Assembly (NCBI RefSeq): GCF_949628215.1
Contig: NW_027441239.1
Span: forward strand, 228,311 to 292,310
Source of the DNA: Phalacrocorax aristotelis
Taxonomy: Eukaryota > Chordata > Aves > Suliformes > Phalacrocoracidae
Direction: 5' to 3'
Length of the DNA: 64,000 bases
The translations under genes were made by a program, and so were the position numbers. The notes beneath the pieces were generated by a model, which saw only the letters and a program-made list of their open reading frames with translations, did no database searches and had not been told where the DNA came from. Each line of letters starts with the position of its first letter. Position 1 is the first letter of the stretch. Below are positions 36,778 to 51,800 of the stretch, piece by piece.

Positions 36778-38636
36778 GATGTACAGGCTTGTACTGGGTT
36801 GTACCGGGTGGAACTGGCATGGATTTGGGATGTACCAGGATCTACTGGGATGTACTGGGATGTACTGGGAGGTAACTGTTATGTACTGGGAGTGAACTGG
36901 GAGGGAACTGGGACGTGCTGGTAGGTAACTGGGATGTACTGGGAGGGAACTGGGACGTAGTGTGAGGACACTGGGATGTACTGTTATGTACTGGGAGGGA
37001 AGTGTTATGTACAGAGGGGAACCGGTGCGTACTGGGATGTACTGGGATGGAACTGTGAAGTACTGGGATGTACTGGGAGTGAACTGGGAGGGAACTGGTA
37101 TGTGGTAGGATGTACTGGGAGGGAACTGGGATGTACCAGGATGTACTGGGATGTACTGGGAGGGAACTGGTATGTATTGGGAAGGAACTGGTATGTACTG
37201 GGAGGGAACTGGGATGTACTGGGACATACTGGCAGGGAACTGGGATGTACTGGGAGGAAACTGGAATGTCCCAGTTGACACCCACTTCCCTCCCAATGCC
37301 TCCCAGTATATCCCAGTTTCCTCCCAGTATATCCCAGTTTCCTCCCAGTACATCCCAGTAAATCCCAGCTCGCTGCCAGTACATGCCAATACATCGCTGT
37401 ACTTTCCAGTTCTGTTCCTGTACATCCCAATACATCCCCGTTCCATGCCAATACATCCCAGTTCCCTACCAGTTCATCCCCGTACATCCCAATTCCCTCC
37501 CGGTTCACTACCACTTCTTTCCCAGTTCCGTCCCATTACATCCCAGTTCCGTCCCATTACATCCCAGTACATCCCAGTTCCCTCCCAGTACATCCCAGTT
37601 CCCTCCCAGTACGTCCCAGGTCCCTCCCAGTACTGGGAGGGAACTGGGATGTACTGGGAGGCACTACAATGTGCGGGGATGCCCTGGGATGTACTGTGGA
37701 GGAACTAGGATGTACAGGCTTGTACTGGGTTGTACCGGGTGGAACTGGCAGGGATTTGGGATGTACCAGGATCTACTGGGATGTACTGGGAGGTAACTGT
37801 TATGTACTGGGAAGGAACAGGGAGGGAACTGGGATGTACTGGTAGGGAACTGGGATGTACTGGGAGGGAACTGGGACGTACTGTGAGGACACTGGGATGT
37901 ACTGGTATGTACTGGGAGGGAAGTGTTATGTACTGAGGGGAACTGGGACGTACTGGGATGTACTGGGAGGGAACTGTGAAGTACTGGGATGTACTGGGAG
38001 TGAACTGGGAGGGAACTGGTATGTAGTAGGATGTACTGGGTGGGAACTGGGATGTACCAGGATGTACTGGGATGTACTGGGAGGGAACTGGTATGTACTG
38101 GGATGTAGTGGGAGGGAACTGGGAGGAAACTGGGATGTACTGGGAGGGAACTGGTATGTACTGGGAGGGAACTGGGATGTACTGGGACATACTGGCAGGG
38201 AACTGGGATGTACTGGGAGGGGATTGGGACGGACTGGGAGGGAACTGGGATGTACTGGGCTGCACTGGTAGGGAACTGGGATGTACTGGGAGGAAACTGG
38301 AATGTCCCAGTTGACACCCACTTCCCTCCCAATGCCTCCCAGTATATCCCAGTTTCCTCCCAGTATATCCCAGTTTCCTCCCAGTACATCCCAGTAAATC
38401 CCAGCTCGCTGCCAGTACATCCCAGTACATCGCAGTACATTCCAGTTCCGTTCCTGTACATCCCAATACATCCCCGTTCCATGCCAGTACATCCCAGTTT
38501 CCTACCAGTTCATCCCCGTACATCCCAATTCCCTCCCGGTTCACTACCACTTCTTTCCCAGTGCCTCCCAATACATCCCAGTTCCGTCCCATTACATCCC
38601 AGTACATCCCAGTTCCCTCCCAGTACGTCCCAGTTC

Positions 38637-38696
38637 CCTCCCAGTACATCCCAGGTCCCTCCCAGTACTGGGAGGGACCTGGGATGTACTGGGAGG
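38637..38696. repeat. Perfect 60-bp palindrome in array 2
   Basis: The palindrome is exact over 30+30 bases around 38,666/38,667, of the AGGT/ACCT type. It is duplicated at 48,802-48,861. Confidence 0.9.
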
Positions 38697-41600
38697 CACT
38701 ACAATGTGCGGGGATGCCCTGGGATGTACTGTGGAGGAACTAGGATGTACAGGCTTGTACTCGGTTGTACCGGGTGGAACTGGCAGGGATTTGGGATGTA
38801 CCAGTATCTACTGGGATGTACTGGGATGTACTGGGAGGTAACTGTTGTGTACTGGGAGTGAACTGGGAGAGAACTGGGATGTACTGGGAGGGAACTGGGA
38901 TGTACTGTGAGGACACTGGGATGTACTGGTATGTACTGGGAGGGAAGTGTTATGTACTGAGGGGAACTGGGACGTACTGGGACGTGCTGGGAGGGAACTA
39001 TGAAGTATTGGGATGTACTTAGAGGGAACTGGGATGTACTGGGAGGGAACTGGGAGTGAACTGGGAGGGAACTGTGAAGTACTGGGAGGGAACTGGGATG
39101 TACTGGGAGGGAACTGGGATGTACTGGGTGGAAAGTGTTGGGAATTGGGATTTACTGGGAGGGAACTGGGATGGACTGGGAGGGAACTGGGATGTAGTGG
39201 GACATACTGGGAGGGAACTGGGATGTACTGGGGTGTACTGGGAGGGAACTGTTATGTACCGAGGGGGAAGTGGGATGTACTGGGAGTGAACTGTGAAGTA
39301 CTGGGATGTACTTAGAGGGAAGTGGGAGGGAACTTGGATGTAGTGGGAGGGAACTGGGATTTACTTGGAGGAAAGTGGCATGTACTGGGATGTACTGGGA
39401 TGGAACTGGGAGTGAACTGTGTGTGAACTGTGAGGGAACTGGGATGTACTGTGAGGGAACTGGGATGTACTGGGATGTACTGGGACGGACTGGGAGGGAA
39501 CTGGGATGTACTGGGAGGGATCTGGGATGTACTGGGCTGCACTGGTAGGGAACTGGGATGTACTGGGAGGAAACTGGAATGTCCCAGTTGACACCCACTT
39601 CCCTCCCAGTGCCTCCCAGTATATCCCAGTTTCCTCCCAGTACATCCCAGTAAATCCCAGTTTGCTCCCAGTACATCCCAGTACATCGCAGTACATTCCA
39701 GTTCCGTTCCTGTACATCCCAATACATCCCCGTTCCATGCCAGTACATCCCAGTTCCCTACCAGTTAATCCCCGTACATCCCAGTTCCCTCCCGGTTCAC
39801 TACCACTTCTTTCCCAGTTCCGTCCCATTACATCCCAGTTCCGTCCCATTACATCCCAGTACATCCCAGTTCCCTCCCAGTACGTCCCAGTTCCCTCCCA
39901 GTACATCCCAGGTCCCTCCCAGTACTGGGAGGGAACTGGGATGTACTGGGAGGCACTACAATGTGCGGGGATGCCCTGGGATGTACTGTGGAGGAACTAG
40001 GATGTACAGGCTTGTACTGGGTTGTACCGGGTGGAACTGGCATGGATTTGGGATGTACCAAGATCTACTAGGATGTACTGGGATGTACTGGGAGGGAACT
40101 GGTATGTAGTAGGATGTACTGGGTGGGAACTGGGATGTACCAGGATGTACTGGTAGGGAACTGGTATGTACTGGGAGGGAACTGGGATGTACTGGGTGGA
40201 AAGTGTTGGGAATTGGGATTTACTGGGAGGGAACTGGGATGGACTGGGAGGGAACTGGGATATAGTGGGACATACTGGGAGGGAACTGGGATGTACTGGG
40301 GTGTACTGGGAGGGAACTGTTATGTACCGAGGGGGAACTGGGATGTACTGGGAGTGAACTGTGAAGTACTGGGATGTACTTAGAGGGAAGTGGGAGGGAA
40401 CTTGGATGTAGTGGGAGGGAACTGGGGTTTACTTGGAGGAAAGTGGCATGTACTGGGATGTACTGGAATGGAACTGGGAGTGAACTGTGTGTGAACTGTG
40501 AGGGAACTGGGATGTACTGTGAGGGAACTGGGATGTACTGGGATGTACTGGGACAGACTGGGAGGGATCTGGGATGTACTGGGAGGGATCTGGGATGTAC
40601 TGGGCTGCACTGGTAGGGAACTGGGATGTACTGGGAGGAAACTGGAATGTCCCAGTTGACACCCACTTCCCTCCCAATGCCTCCCAGTATATCCCAGTTT
40701 CCTCCCAGTATATCCCAGTTTCCTCCCAGTACATCCCAGTAAATCCCAGCTCGCTCCCAGTACATCCCAGTACATCGCAGTACATTCCAGTTCCGTTCCT
40801 GTACATCCCAATACATCCCCGTTCCATGCCAGTACATCCCAGTTTCCTACCAGTTCATCCCCGTACATCCCAATTCCCTCCCGGTTCACTACCACTTCTT
40901 TCCCAGTTCCGTCCCATTACATCCCAGTTCCGTCCCATTACATCCCAGTACATCCCAGGTCCCTCCCAGTACGTCCCAGTTCCCTCCCAGTACATCCCAG
41001 GTCCCTCCCAGTACTGGGAGGGAACTGGGATGTACTGGGAGGCACTACAATGTGCGGGGATGTCCTGGGATGTACCGTGGAGGAACTAGGATGTACAGGC
41101 TTGTACTGGGTTGTACCGGGTGGAACTGGCATGGATTTGGGATGTACCAGGATCTACTGGGATGTACTGGGATGTACTGAGAGGTAACTGTTATGTACTG
41201 GGAAGGAACTGGTAGGGAACTGGGATGTACTGGTAGGGAACTGGGATGTACTGGGAGGGAACTGGGACGTACTGTGAGGACACTGGGATGTACTGGTATG
41301 TACTGGGAGGGAAGTGTTATGTACTGAGGGGAACTGGGACGTACTGGGATGTACTGGGAGGGAACTGTGAAATACTGGGATGTACTGGGAGTGAACTGGG
41401 AGGGAACTGGTATGTAGTAGGATGTACTGGGTGGGAACTGGGATGTACTGGGATGTACTGGGAGTGAACTGGGAGGGAACTGGTATGTAGTAGGATGTAC
41501 TGGGTGGGAACTGGGATGTACTGGGAGGGGATTGGGACGGACTGGGAGGGAACTGGGATGTACTGGGCTGCACTGGTAGGGAACTGGGATGTACTGGGAG

Positions 41601-43056
41601 GAAACTGGAATGTCCCAGTTGACACCCACTTCCCTCCCAATGCCTCCCAGTATATCCCAGTTTCCTCCCAGTATATCCCAGTTTCCTCCCAGTCCATCCC
41701 AGTAAATCCCAGCTCGCTGCCAGTACATCCCAATACATCGCAGTACATTCCAGTTCTGTTCCTGTACATCCCAATACATCCCCGTTCCATGCCAGTACAT
41801 CCCAGTTTCCTACCAGTTCATCCCCGTACATCCCAATTCCCTCCCGGTTCGCTACCACTTCTTTCCCAGTTCCGTCCCAATACATCCCAGTTCCGTCCCA
41901 TTACATCCCAGTACAACCCAGGTCCCTCCCAGTACGTCCCAGTTCCCTCCCAGTACATCCCAGGTCCCTCCCAGTACTGGGAGGGAACTGGGATGTACTG
42001 GGAGGCACTACAATGTGCGGGGATGCCCTGGGATGTACTGTGGAGGAACTAGGATGTACAGGCTTGTACTGGGTTGTACCGGGTGGAACTAGCAGGGATT
42101 TGGGATGTACCAGGATCTACTGGGATGTACTGGGATGTACTGGGAGGTAACTGTTATGTACTGGGAGTGAACTGGGAGGGAACTGGGACGTACTGGTAGG
42201 GAACTGGGATGTACTGTGAGGGAACTGGGACGTACTGTGAGGACACTGGGATGTACTGTTTTGTACTGGGAGGGAAGTGTTATGTACTGAGGGGAACTGG
42301 TGCGTACTGGGATGTACTGGGAGGGAACTGTGAAGTACTGGGATGTACTGGGAGTGAACTGGGAGGGAACTGGTATGTAGTAGGATGTACTGGGTGGGAA
42401 CTGGGATGTACCAGGATGTACTGGGATGTACTGGGAGGGAACTGGTATGTACTGGGAGGGAACTGGTATGTACTGGGAGGGAACTGGGATGTACTGGGAC
42501 ATACTGGCAGGGAACTGGGATGTACTGGAAGGGGATTGGGACGGACTGGGAGGGAACTGGGATGTACTGGGCTGCACTGGTAGGGAACTGGGATGTACTG
42601 GGAGGAAACTGGAATGTCCCAGTTGACACCCACTTCCCTCCCAATGCCTCCCAGTATATCCCAGTTTCCTCCCAGTATATCCCAGTTTCCTCCCAGTACA
42701 TCCCAGTAAATCCCAGCTCGCTGCCAGTACATGCCAATACATCGCTGTACATTCCAGTTCTGTTCCTGTACATCCCAATACATCCCCGTTCCATGCCAGT
42801 ACATCCCAGTTCCCTACCAGTTCATCCCCATACATCCCAATTCCCTCCCGGTTCACTACCACTTCTTTCCCAGTTCCGTCCCATTACATCCCAGTACATC
42901 CCAGTTCCCTCCCAGTACATCCCAGGTCCCTCCCAGTACTGGGAGGGAACTGGGATGTACTGGGAGGCACTACAATGTGCGGGGATGTCCTGGGATGTAC
43001 CGTGGAGGAACTAGGATGTACAGGCTTGTACTGGGTTGTACCGGGTGGAACTGGCA

Positions 43057-43850
43057 GGGATTTGGGATGTACCAGGATGTACTGGGATGTACTGGGATGT
43101 ACTGGGAGGTAACTGTTGTGTACTGGGAGTGAACTGGGAGGGACCTGGGATGTACTGGAAGGCACTACAATGTGCGGGGATGCACAGGGATGTACTGTGG
43201 AGGAACTAGGATGTACAGGCTTGTACTGGGTTGTACCGGGTGGAACTGGCAGGGATTTGAAATGTCCTAGTATCTACTAGGATGTACTGGGATGTACTGG
43301 GAGGTAACTGTTGTGTACTGGGAGTGAACTGGGAGGGAACTGTGAAGTACTGGGATGTACTTAGAGGGAACTGGGATGTACTGGGAGGGAACTGGGATGT
43401 ACTGGGTGGAAAGTGTTGGGAATTGGGATTTACTGGGAGGGAACTGGGATGGACTGGGAGGGAACTGGGATGTAGTGGGACATACTGGGAGGGAACTGGG
43501 GTGTACTGGGGTGTACTGGGAGGGAATTGTTATGTACCGAGGGGGAACTGGGATGTACTGGGAGTGAACTGTGAAGTACTGGGATGTCCTTAGAGGGAAG
43601 TGGGAGGGAACTTGGATTTAGTGGGAGGGTACTGGGATTTACTTGGAGGAAAGTGGCATGTACTGGGATGTACTGGAATGGAACTGGGAGTGAACTGTGT
43701 GTGAACTGTGAGGGAACTGGGATGTACTGTGAGGGAACTGGGATGTACTGGGACGTACTGGGACAGACTGGGAGGGATCTGGGATGTACTGGGAGGGATC
43801 TGGGATGTACTGGGAGGCACTACAATGTGCGGGGATGCCCTGGGATGTAC
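43057..43850 (+). repeat. Spacer segment shared with array 1
   Basis: From about 43,108 the sequence follows 2,341-3,100 of array 1 at a constant offset of 40,767. It includes the rare variant GCGGGGATGCACAGGGATG, which I noticed only in these two places. The segment has G-rich arms only. This explains the longest gap between centres (42937 to 44843, 1,906 bp). It lies exactly at the joint between the two 10,165-bp copies. Confidence 0.8.
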
Positions 43851-44813
43851 TGTGGAGGAACTAGGATGTACAGGCTTGTACTGGGTTGTACCGGGTGGAA
43901 CTGGCAGGGATTTGGGATGTACCAGGATCTACTGGGATGTACTGGGAGGTAACTGTTATGTACTGGGAAGGAACAGGGAGGGAACTGGGATGTACTGGTA
44001 GGGAACTGGGATGTACTGGGAGGGAACTGGGACGTACTGTGAGGACACTGGGATGTACTGGTATGTACTGGGAGGGAAGTGTTATGTACTGAGGGGAACT
44101 GGGACATACTGGGATGTACTGGGAGGGAACTGTGAAGTACTGGGATGTACTGGGAGTGAACTGGGAGGGAACTGGTATGTAGTAGGATGTACTGGGTGGG
44201 AACTGGGATGTACCAGGATGTACTGGGATGTACTGGGAGGGAACTGGTATGTACTGGGAGGGAACTGGGATGTACTGGGATGTAGTGGGAGGGAACTGGG
44301 AGGGAACTGGGATGTACTGGGAGGGAACTGGGATGTACTGGGACATACTAGCAGGGAACTGGGATGTACTGGGAGGGGATTGGGACAGACTGGGAGGGAA
44401 CTGGGATGTACTGGGCTGCACTGGTAGGGAACTGGGATGTACTGGGAGGAAATTGGAATGTCCCAGTTGAAACCCACTTCCCTCCCAATGCCTCCCAGTA
44501 TATCCCAGTTTCCTCCCAGTATATCCCAGTTTCCTCCCAGTACATCCCAGTAAATCCCAGCTCGCTGCCAGTACATGCCAATACATCGCTGCACATTCCA
44601 GTTCTGTTCCTGTACATCCCAATACATCCCCGTTCCATGCCAGTACATCCCAGTTTCCTACCAGTTCATCCCTGTACATCCCAATTCCCTCCCGGTTCAC
44701 TACCACTTCTTTCCCAGTGCCTCCCAATACATCCCAGTTCCGTCCCATTACATCCCAGTATATCCCAGTTTCCTCCCAGTACATCCCAGTTCCCTCCCAG
44801 TACGTCCCAGTTC

Positions 44814-44873
44814 CCTCCCAGTACATCCCAGGTCCCTCCCAGTACTGGGAGGGACCTGGGATGTACTGGGAGG
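44814..44873. repeat. Perfect 60-bp palindrome in array 2
   Basis: The palindrome is exact over 30+30 bases around 44,843/44,844. It is the copy of the one at 34,649. Confidence 0.9.
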
Positions 44874-47800
44874 CACTACAATGTGCGGGGATGCCCTGGG
44901 ATGTACTGTGGAGGAACTAGGATGTACAGGCTTGTACTGGGTTGTACCGGGTGGAACTGGCAGGGATTTGGGATGTACCAGGATCTACTGGGATGTACTG
45001 GGAGGTACTGGGAGGTAACTGTTATGTACTGGGAAGGAACAGGGAGGGAACTGGGATGTACTGGTAGGGAACTGGGATGTACTGGGAGGGAACTGGGACG
45101 TAGTGTGAGGACACTGGGATGTACTGGTATGTACTGGGAGGGAAGTGTTATGTACTGAGGGGAACTGGGACGTACTGGGATGTACTGGGAGGGAACTGGG
45201 AGGGAACTGGTATGTAGTAGGATGTACTGGGTGGGAACTGGGATGTACTGGGAGGGGATTGGGACGGACTGGGAGGGAACTGGGATGTACTGGGCTGCAC
45301 TGGTAGGGAACTGGGATGTACTGGGAGGAAACTGGAATGTCCCAGTTGACACCCACTTCCCTCCCAATGCCTCCCAGTATATCCCAGTTTCCTCCCAGTA
45401 TATCCCAGTTTCCTCCCAGTACATCCCAGTAAATCCCAGCTCGCTCCCAGTACATGCCAATACATCGCTGTACATTCCAGTTCTGTTCCTGTACATCCCA
45501 ATACATCCCCGTTCCATGCCAGTACATCCCAGTTTCCTACCAGTTCATCCCCGTACATCCCAGTTCCCTCCCGGTTCACTACCACTTCTTTCCCAGTGCC
45601 TCCCAATACATCCCAGTTCCGTCCCATTACATCCCAGTACATCCCAGTTCCCTCCCAGTACGTCCCAGTTCCCTCCCAGTACGTCCCAGGTCCCTCCCAG
45701 TACTGGGAGGGAACTGGGATGTACTGGGAGGCACTACAATGTGCGGGGATGCCCTGGGATGTACTGTGGAGGAACTAGGATGTACAGGCTTGTACTGGGT
45801 TGTACCGGGTGGAACTGGCAGGGATTTGGGATGTACCAGGATCTACTGGGATGTACTGGGAGGTAACTGTTATGTACTGGGAAGGAACAGGGAGGGAACT
45901 GGGATGTACTGGGAGGGAACTGGGATGTACTGGGACGTGCTGGGAGGGAACTATGAAGTATTGGGATGTACTTGGAGGGAACTGGGAGGGAACTGGGAGG
46001 GAACTGTGAAGTACTGGGATGTACTTAGAGGGAACTGGTATGTACTGGGAGGGAACTGGGATGTACTAGGTGGAAAGTGTTTGGAATTGGGATTTAGTGG
46101 GAGGGAACTGGGATGGACTGGGAGGGAACTGGGATGTAGTGGGACATACTGGGAGGGAACTGGGATGTACTGGGGTGTACTGGGAGGGAACTGTTATGTA
46201 CCGAGGGGGAACTGGGATGTACTGGGAGTGAACTGTGAAGTACTGGGATGTACTTAGAGGGAAGTGGGAGGGAACTTGGATGTAGTGGGAGGGAACTGGG
46301 GTTTACTTGGAGGAAAGTGGCATGTACTGGGATGTACTGGAATGGAACTGGGAGTGAACTGTGTGTGAACTGTGAGGGAACTGGGATGTACTGTGAGGGA
46401 ACTGGGATGTACTGGGACGTACTGGGACGGACTGTGAGGGAACTGGGATGTACTGGGAGGGATCTGGGATGTACTGGGCTGCACTGGTAGGGAACTGGGA
46501 TGTACTGGGAGGAAACTGGAATGTCCCAGTTGACACCCACTTCCCTCCCAGTGCCTCCCAGTATATCCCAGTTTCCTCCCAGTACATCCCAGTAAATCCC
46601 AGTTTGCTCCCAGTAGATCCCAGTACATCGCAGTACATTCCAGTTCCGTTCCTGTACATCCCAATACATCCCCGTTCCATGCCAGTACATCCCAGTTCCC
46701 TACCAGTTCATCCCCGTCCATCCCAATTCCCTCCCGGTTCACTACCACTTCTTTCCCAGTTCCGTCCCATTACATCCCAGTTCCGTCCCATTACATCCCA
46801 GCACATCCCAGTTCCCTCCCAGTACATCCCAGGTCCCTCCCAGTACATCCCAGGTCCCTCCCAGTACTGGGAGGGAGCTGGGATGTACTGGGAGGCACTA
46901 CAATGTGCGGGGATGCCCTGGGATGTACTGTGGAGGAACTAGGATGTACAGGCTTGTACTGGGTTGTACCGGGTGGAACTGGCATGGATTTGGGATGTAC
47001 CAGGATCTACTGGGATGTACTGGGATGTACTGGGAGGTAACTGTTATGTACTGGGAGTGAACTGGGAGGGAACTGGGACGTGCTGGTAGGTAACTGGGAT
47101 GTACTGGGAGGGAACTGGGACGTAGTGTGAGGACACTGGGATGTACTGTTATGTACTGGGAGGGAAGTGTTATGTACAGAGGGGAACCGGTGCGTACTGG
47201 GATGTACTGGGATGGAACTGTGAAGTACTGGGATGTACTGGGAGTGAACTGGGAGGGAACTGGTATGTGGTAGGATGTACTGGGAGGGAACTGGGATGTA
47301 CCAGGATGTACTGGGATGTACTGGGAGGGAACTGGTATGTATTGGGAAGGAACTGGTATGTACTGGGAGGGAACTGGGATGTACTGGGACATACTGGCAG
47401 GGAACTGGGATGTACTGGGAGGAAACTGGAATGTCCCAGTTGACACCCACTTCCCTCCCAATGCCTCCCAGTATATCCCAGTTTCCTCCCAGTATATCCC
47501 AGTTTCCTCCCAGTACATCCCAGTAAATCCCAGCTCGCTGCCAGTACATGCCAATACATCGCTGTACTTTCCAGTTCTGTTCCTGTACATCCCAATACAT
47601 CCCCGTTCCATGCCAATACATCCCAGTTCCCTACCAGTTCATCCCCGTACATCCCAATTCCCTCCCGGTTCACTACCACTTCTTTCCCAGTTCCGTCCCA
47701 TTACATCCCAGTTCCGTCCCATTACATCCCAGTACATCCCAGTTCCCTCCCAGTACATCCCAGTTCCCTCCCAGTACGTCCCAGGTCCCTCCCAGTACTG

Positions 47801-48801
47801 GGAGGGAACTGGGATGTACTGGGAGGCACTACAATGTGCGGGGATGCCCTGGGATGTACTGTGGAGGAACTAGGATGTACAGGCTTGTACTGGGTTGTAC
47901 CGGGTGGAACTGGCAGGGATTTGGGATGTACCAGGATCTACTGGGATGTACTGGGAGGTAACTGTTATGTACTGGGAAGGAACAGGGAGGGAACTGGGAT
48001 GTACTGGTAGGGAACTGGGATGTACTGGGAGGGAACTGGGACGTACTGTGAGGACACTGGGATGTACTGGTATGTACTGGGAGGGAAGTGTTATGTACTG
48101 AGGGGAACTGGGACGTACTGGGATGTACTGGGAGGGAACTGTGAAGTACTGGGATGTACTGGGAGTGAACTGGGAGGGAACTGGTATGTAGTAGGATGTA
48201 CTGGGTGGGAACTGGGATGTACCAGGATGTACTGGGATGTACTGGGAGGGAACTGGTATGTACTGGGATGTAGTGGGAGGGAACTGGGAGGAAACTGGGA
48301 TGTACTGGGAGGGAACTGGTATGTACTGGGAGGGAACTGGGATGTACTGGGACATACTGGCAGGGAACTGGGATGTACTGGGAGGGGATTGGGACGGACT
48401 GGGAGGGAACTGGGATGTACTGGGCTGCACTGGTAGGGAACTGGGATGTACTGGGAGGAAACTGGAATGTCCCAGTTGACACCCACTTCCCTCCCAATGC
48501 CTCCCAGTATATCCCAGTTTCCTCCCAGTATATCCCAGTTTCCTCCCAGTACATCCCAGTAAATCCCAGCTCGCTGCCAGTACATCCCAGTACATCGCAG
48601 TACATTCCAGTTCCGTTCCTGTACATCCCAATACATCCCCGTTCCATGCCAGTACATCCCAGTTTCCTACCAGTTCATCCCCGTACATCCCAATTCCCTC
48701 CCGGTTCACTACCACTTCTTTCCCAGTGCCTCCCAATACATCCCAGTTCCGTCCCATTACATCCCAGTACATCCCAGTTCCCTCCCAGTACGTCCCAGTT
48801 C

Positions 48802-48861
48802 CCTCCCAGTACATCCCAGGTCCCTCCCAGTACTGGGAGGGACCTGGGATGTACTGGGAGG
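48802..48861. repeat. Perfect 60-bp palindrome in array 2
   Basis: The palindrome is exact over 30+30 bases around 48,831/48,832. It is the copy of the one at 38,637. Confidence 0.9.
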
Positions 48862-51800
48862 CACTACAATGTGCGGGGATGCCCTGGGATGTACTGTGGA
48901 GGAACTAGGATGTACAGGCTTGTACTCGGTTGTACCGGGTGGAACTGGCAGGGATTTGGGATGTACCAGTATCTACTGGGATGTACTGGGATGTACTGGG
49001 AGGTAACTGTTGTGTACTGGGAGTGAACTGGGAGAGAACTGGGATGTACTGGGAGGGAACTGGGATGTACTGTGAGGACACTGGGATGTACTGGTATGTA
49101 CTGGGAGGGAAGTGTTATGTACTGAGGGGAACTGGGACGTACTGGGACGTGCTGGGAGGGAACTATGAAGTATTGGGATGTACTTAGAGGGAACTGGGAT
49201 GTACTGGGAGGGAACTGGGAGTGAACTGGGAGGGAACTGTGAAGTACTGGGAGGGAACTGGGATGTACTGGGAGGGAACTGGGATGTACTGGGTGGAAAG
49301 TGTTGGGAATTGGGATTTACTGGGAGGGAACTGGGATGGACTGGGAGGGAACTGGGATGTAGTGGGACATACTGGGAGGGAACTGGGATGTACTGGGGTG
49401 TACTGGGAGGGAACTGTTATGTACCGAGGGGGAAGTGGGATGTACTGGGAGTGAACTGTGAAGTACTGGGATGTACTTAGAGGGAAGTGGGAGGGAACTT
49501 GGATGTAGTGGGAGGGAACTGGGATTTACTTGGAGGAAAGTGGCATGTACTGGGATGTACTGGGATGGAACTGGGAGTGAACTGTGTGTGAACTGTGAGG
49601 GAACTGGGATGTACTGTGAGGGAACTGGGATGTACTGGGATGTACTGGGACGGACTGGGAGGGAACTGGGATGTACTGGGAGGGATCTGGGATGTACTGG
49701 GCTGCACTGGTAGGGAACTGGGATGTACTGGGAGGAAACTGGAATGTCCCAGTTGACACCCACTTCCCTCCCAGTGCCTCCCAGTATATCCCAGTTTCCT
49801 CCCAGTACATCCCAGTAAATCCCAGTTTGCTCCCAGTACATCCCAGTACATCGCAGTACATTCCAGTTCCGTTCCTGTACATCCCAATACATCCCCGTTC
49901 CATGCCAGTACATCCCAGTTCCCTACCAGTTAATCCCCGTACATCCCAGTTCCCTCCCGGTTCACTACCACTTCTTTCCCAGTTCCGTCCCATTACATCC
50001 CAGTTCCGTCCCATTACATCCCAGTACATCCCAGTTCCCTCCCAGTACGTCCCAGTTCCCTCCCAGTACATCCCAGGTCCCTCCCAGTACTGGGAGGGAA
50101 CTGGGATGTACTGGGAGGCACTACAATGTGCGGGGATGCCCTGGGATGTACTGTGGAGGAACTAGGATGTACAGGCTTGTACTGGGTTGTACCGGGTGGA
50201 ACTGGCATGGATTTGGGATGTACCAAGATCTACTAGGATGTACTGGGATGTACTGGGAGGGAACTGGTATGTAGTAGGATGTACTGGGTGGGAACTGGGA
50301 TGTACCAGGATGTACTGGGAGGGAACTGGTATGTACTGGGAGGGAACTGGGATGTACTGGGTGGAAAGTGTTGGGAATTGGGATTTACTGGGAGGGAACT
50401 GGGATGGACTGGGAGGGAACTGGGATATAGTGGGACATACTGGGAGGGAACTGGGATGTACTGGGGTGTACTGGGAGGGAACTGTTATGTACCGAGGGGG
50501 AACTGGGATGTACTGGGAGTGAACTGTGAAGTACTGGGATGTACTTAGAGGGAAGTGGGAGGGAACTTGGATGTAGTGGGAGGGAACTGGGGTTTACTTG
50601 GAGGAAAGTGGCATGTACTGGGATGTACTGGAATGGAACTGGGAGTGAACTGTGTGTGAACTGTGAGGGAACTGGGATGTACTGTGAGGGAACTGGGATG
50701 TACTGGGATGTACTGGGACAGACTGGGAGGGATCTGGGATGTACTGGGAGGGATCTGGGATGTACTGGGCTGCACTGGTAGGGAACTGGGATGTACTGGG
50801 AGGAAACTGGAATGTCCCAGTTGACACCCACTTCCCTCCCAATGCCTCCCAGTATATCCCAGTTTCCTCCCAGTATATCCCAGTTTCCTCCCAGTACATC
50901 CCAGTAAATCCCAGCTCGCTCCCAGTACATCCCAGTACATCGCAGTACATTCCAGTTCCGTTCCTGTACATCCCAATACATCCCCGTTCCATGCCAGTAC
51001 ATCCCAGTTTCCTACCAGTTCATCCCCGTACATCCCAATTCCCTCCCGGTTCACTACCACTTCTTTCCCAGTTCCGTCCCATTACATCCCAGTTCCGTCC
51101 CATTACATCCCAGTACATCCCAGGTCCCTCCCAGTACGTCCCAGTTCCCTCCCAGTACATCCCAGGTCCCTCCCAGTACTGGGAGGGAACTGGGATGTAC
51201 TGGGAGGCACTACAATGTGCGGGGATGTCCTGGGATGTACCGTGGAGGAACTAGGATGTACAGGCTTGTACTGGGTTGTACCGGGTGGAACTGGCATGGA
51301 TTTGGGATGTACCAGGATCTACTGGGATGTACTGGGATGTACTGAGAGGTAACTGTTATGTACTGGGAAGGAACTGGTAGGGAACTGGGATGTACTGGTA
51401 GGGAACTGGGATGTACTGGGAGGGAACTGGGACGTACTGTGAGGACACTGGGATGTACTGGTATGTACTGGGAGGGAAGTGTTATGTACTGAGGGGAACT
51501 GGGACGTACTGGGATGTACTGGGAGGGAACTGTGAAATACTGGGATGTACTGGGAGTGAACTGGGAGGGAACTGGTATGTAGTAGGATGTACTGGGTGGG
51601 AACTGGGATGTACTGGGATGTACTGGGAGTGAACTGGGTGGGAACTGGTATGTAGTAGGATGTACTGGGTGGGAACTGGGATGTACTGGGAGGGGATTGG
51701 GACGGACTGGGAGGGAACTGGGATGTACTGGGCTGCACTGGTAGGGAACTGGGATGTACTGGGAGGAAACTGGAATGTCCCAGTTGACACCCACTTCCCT

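Larger units (their letters stand above)
33636..43056. repeat. Copy 1 of the near-identical 10,165-bp tandem duplication
   Basis: Every palindrome centre from 34678 to 42937 recurs exactly 10,165 bp downstream, and nearly all open frames compared are identical. I noticed only three single-base differences: 33657 T against 43822 A (next to the breakpoint), 40154 T against 50319 G, and 41474 A against 51639 T. The right limit is where GGCAGGGATTT here differs from GGCATGGATTT in copy 2. The remainder of the 10,165-bp period (43,057-43,800) is not repeated after copy 2. This is a by-eye comparison, not an alignment. Confidence 0.9.
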
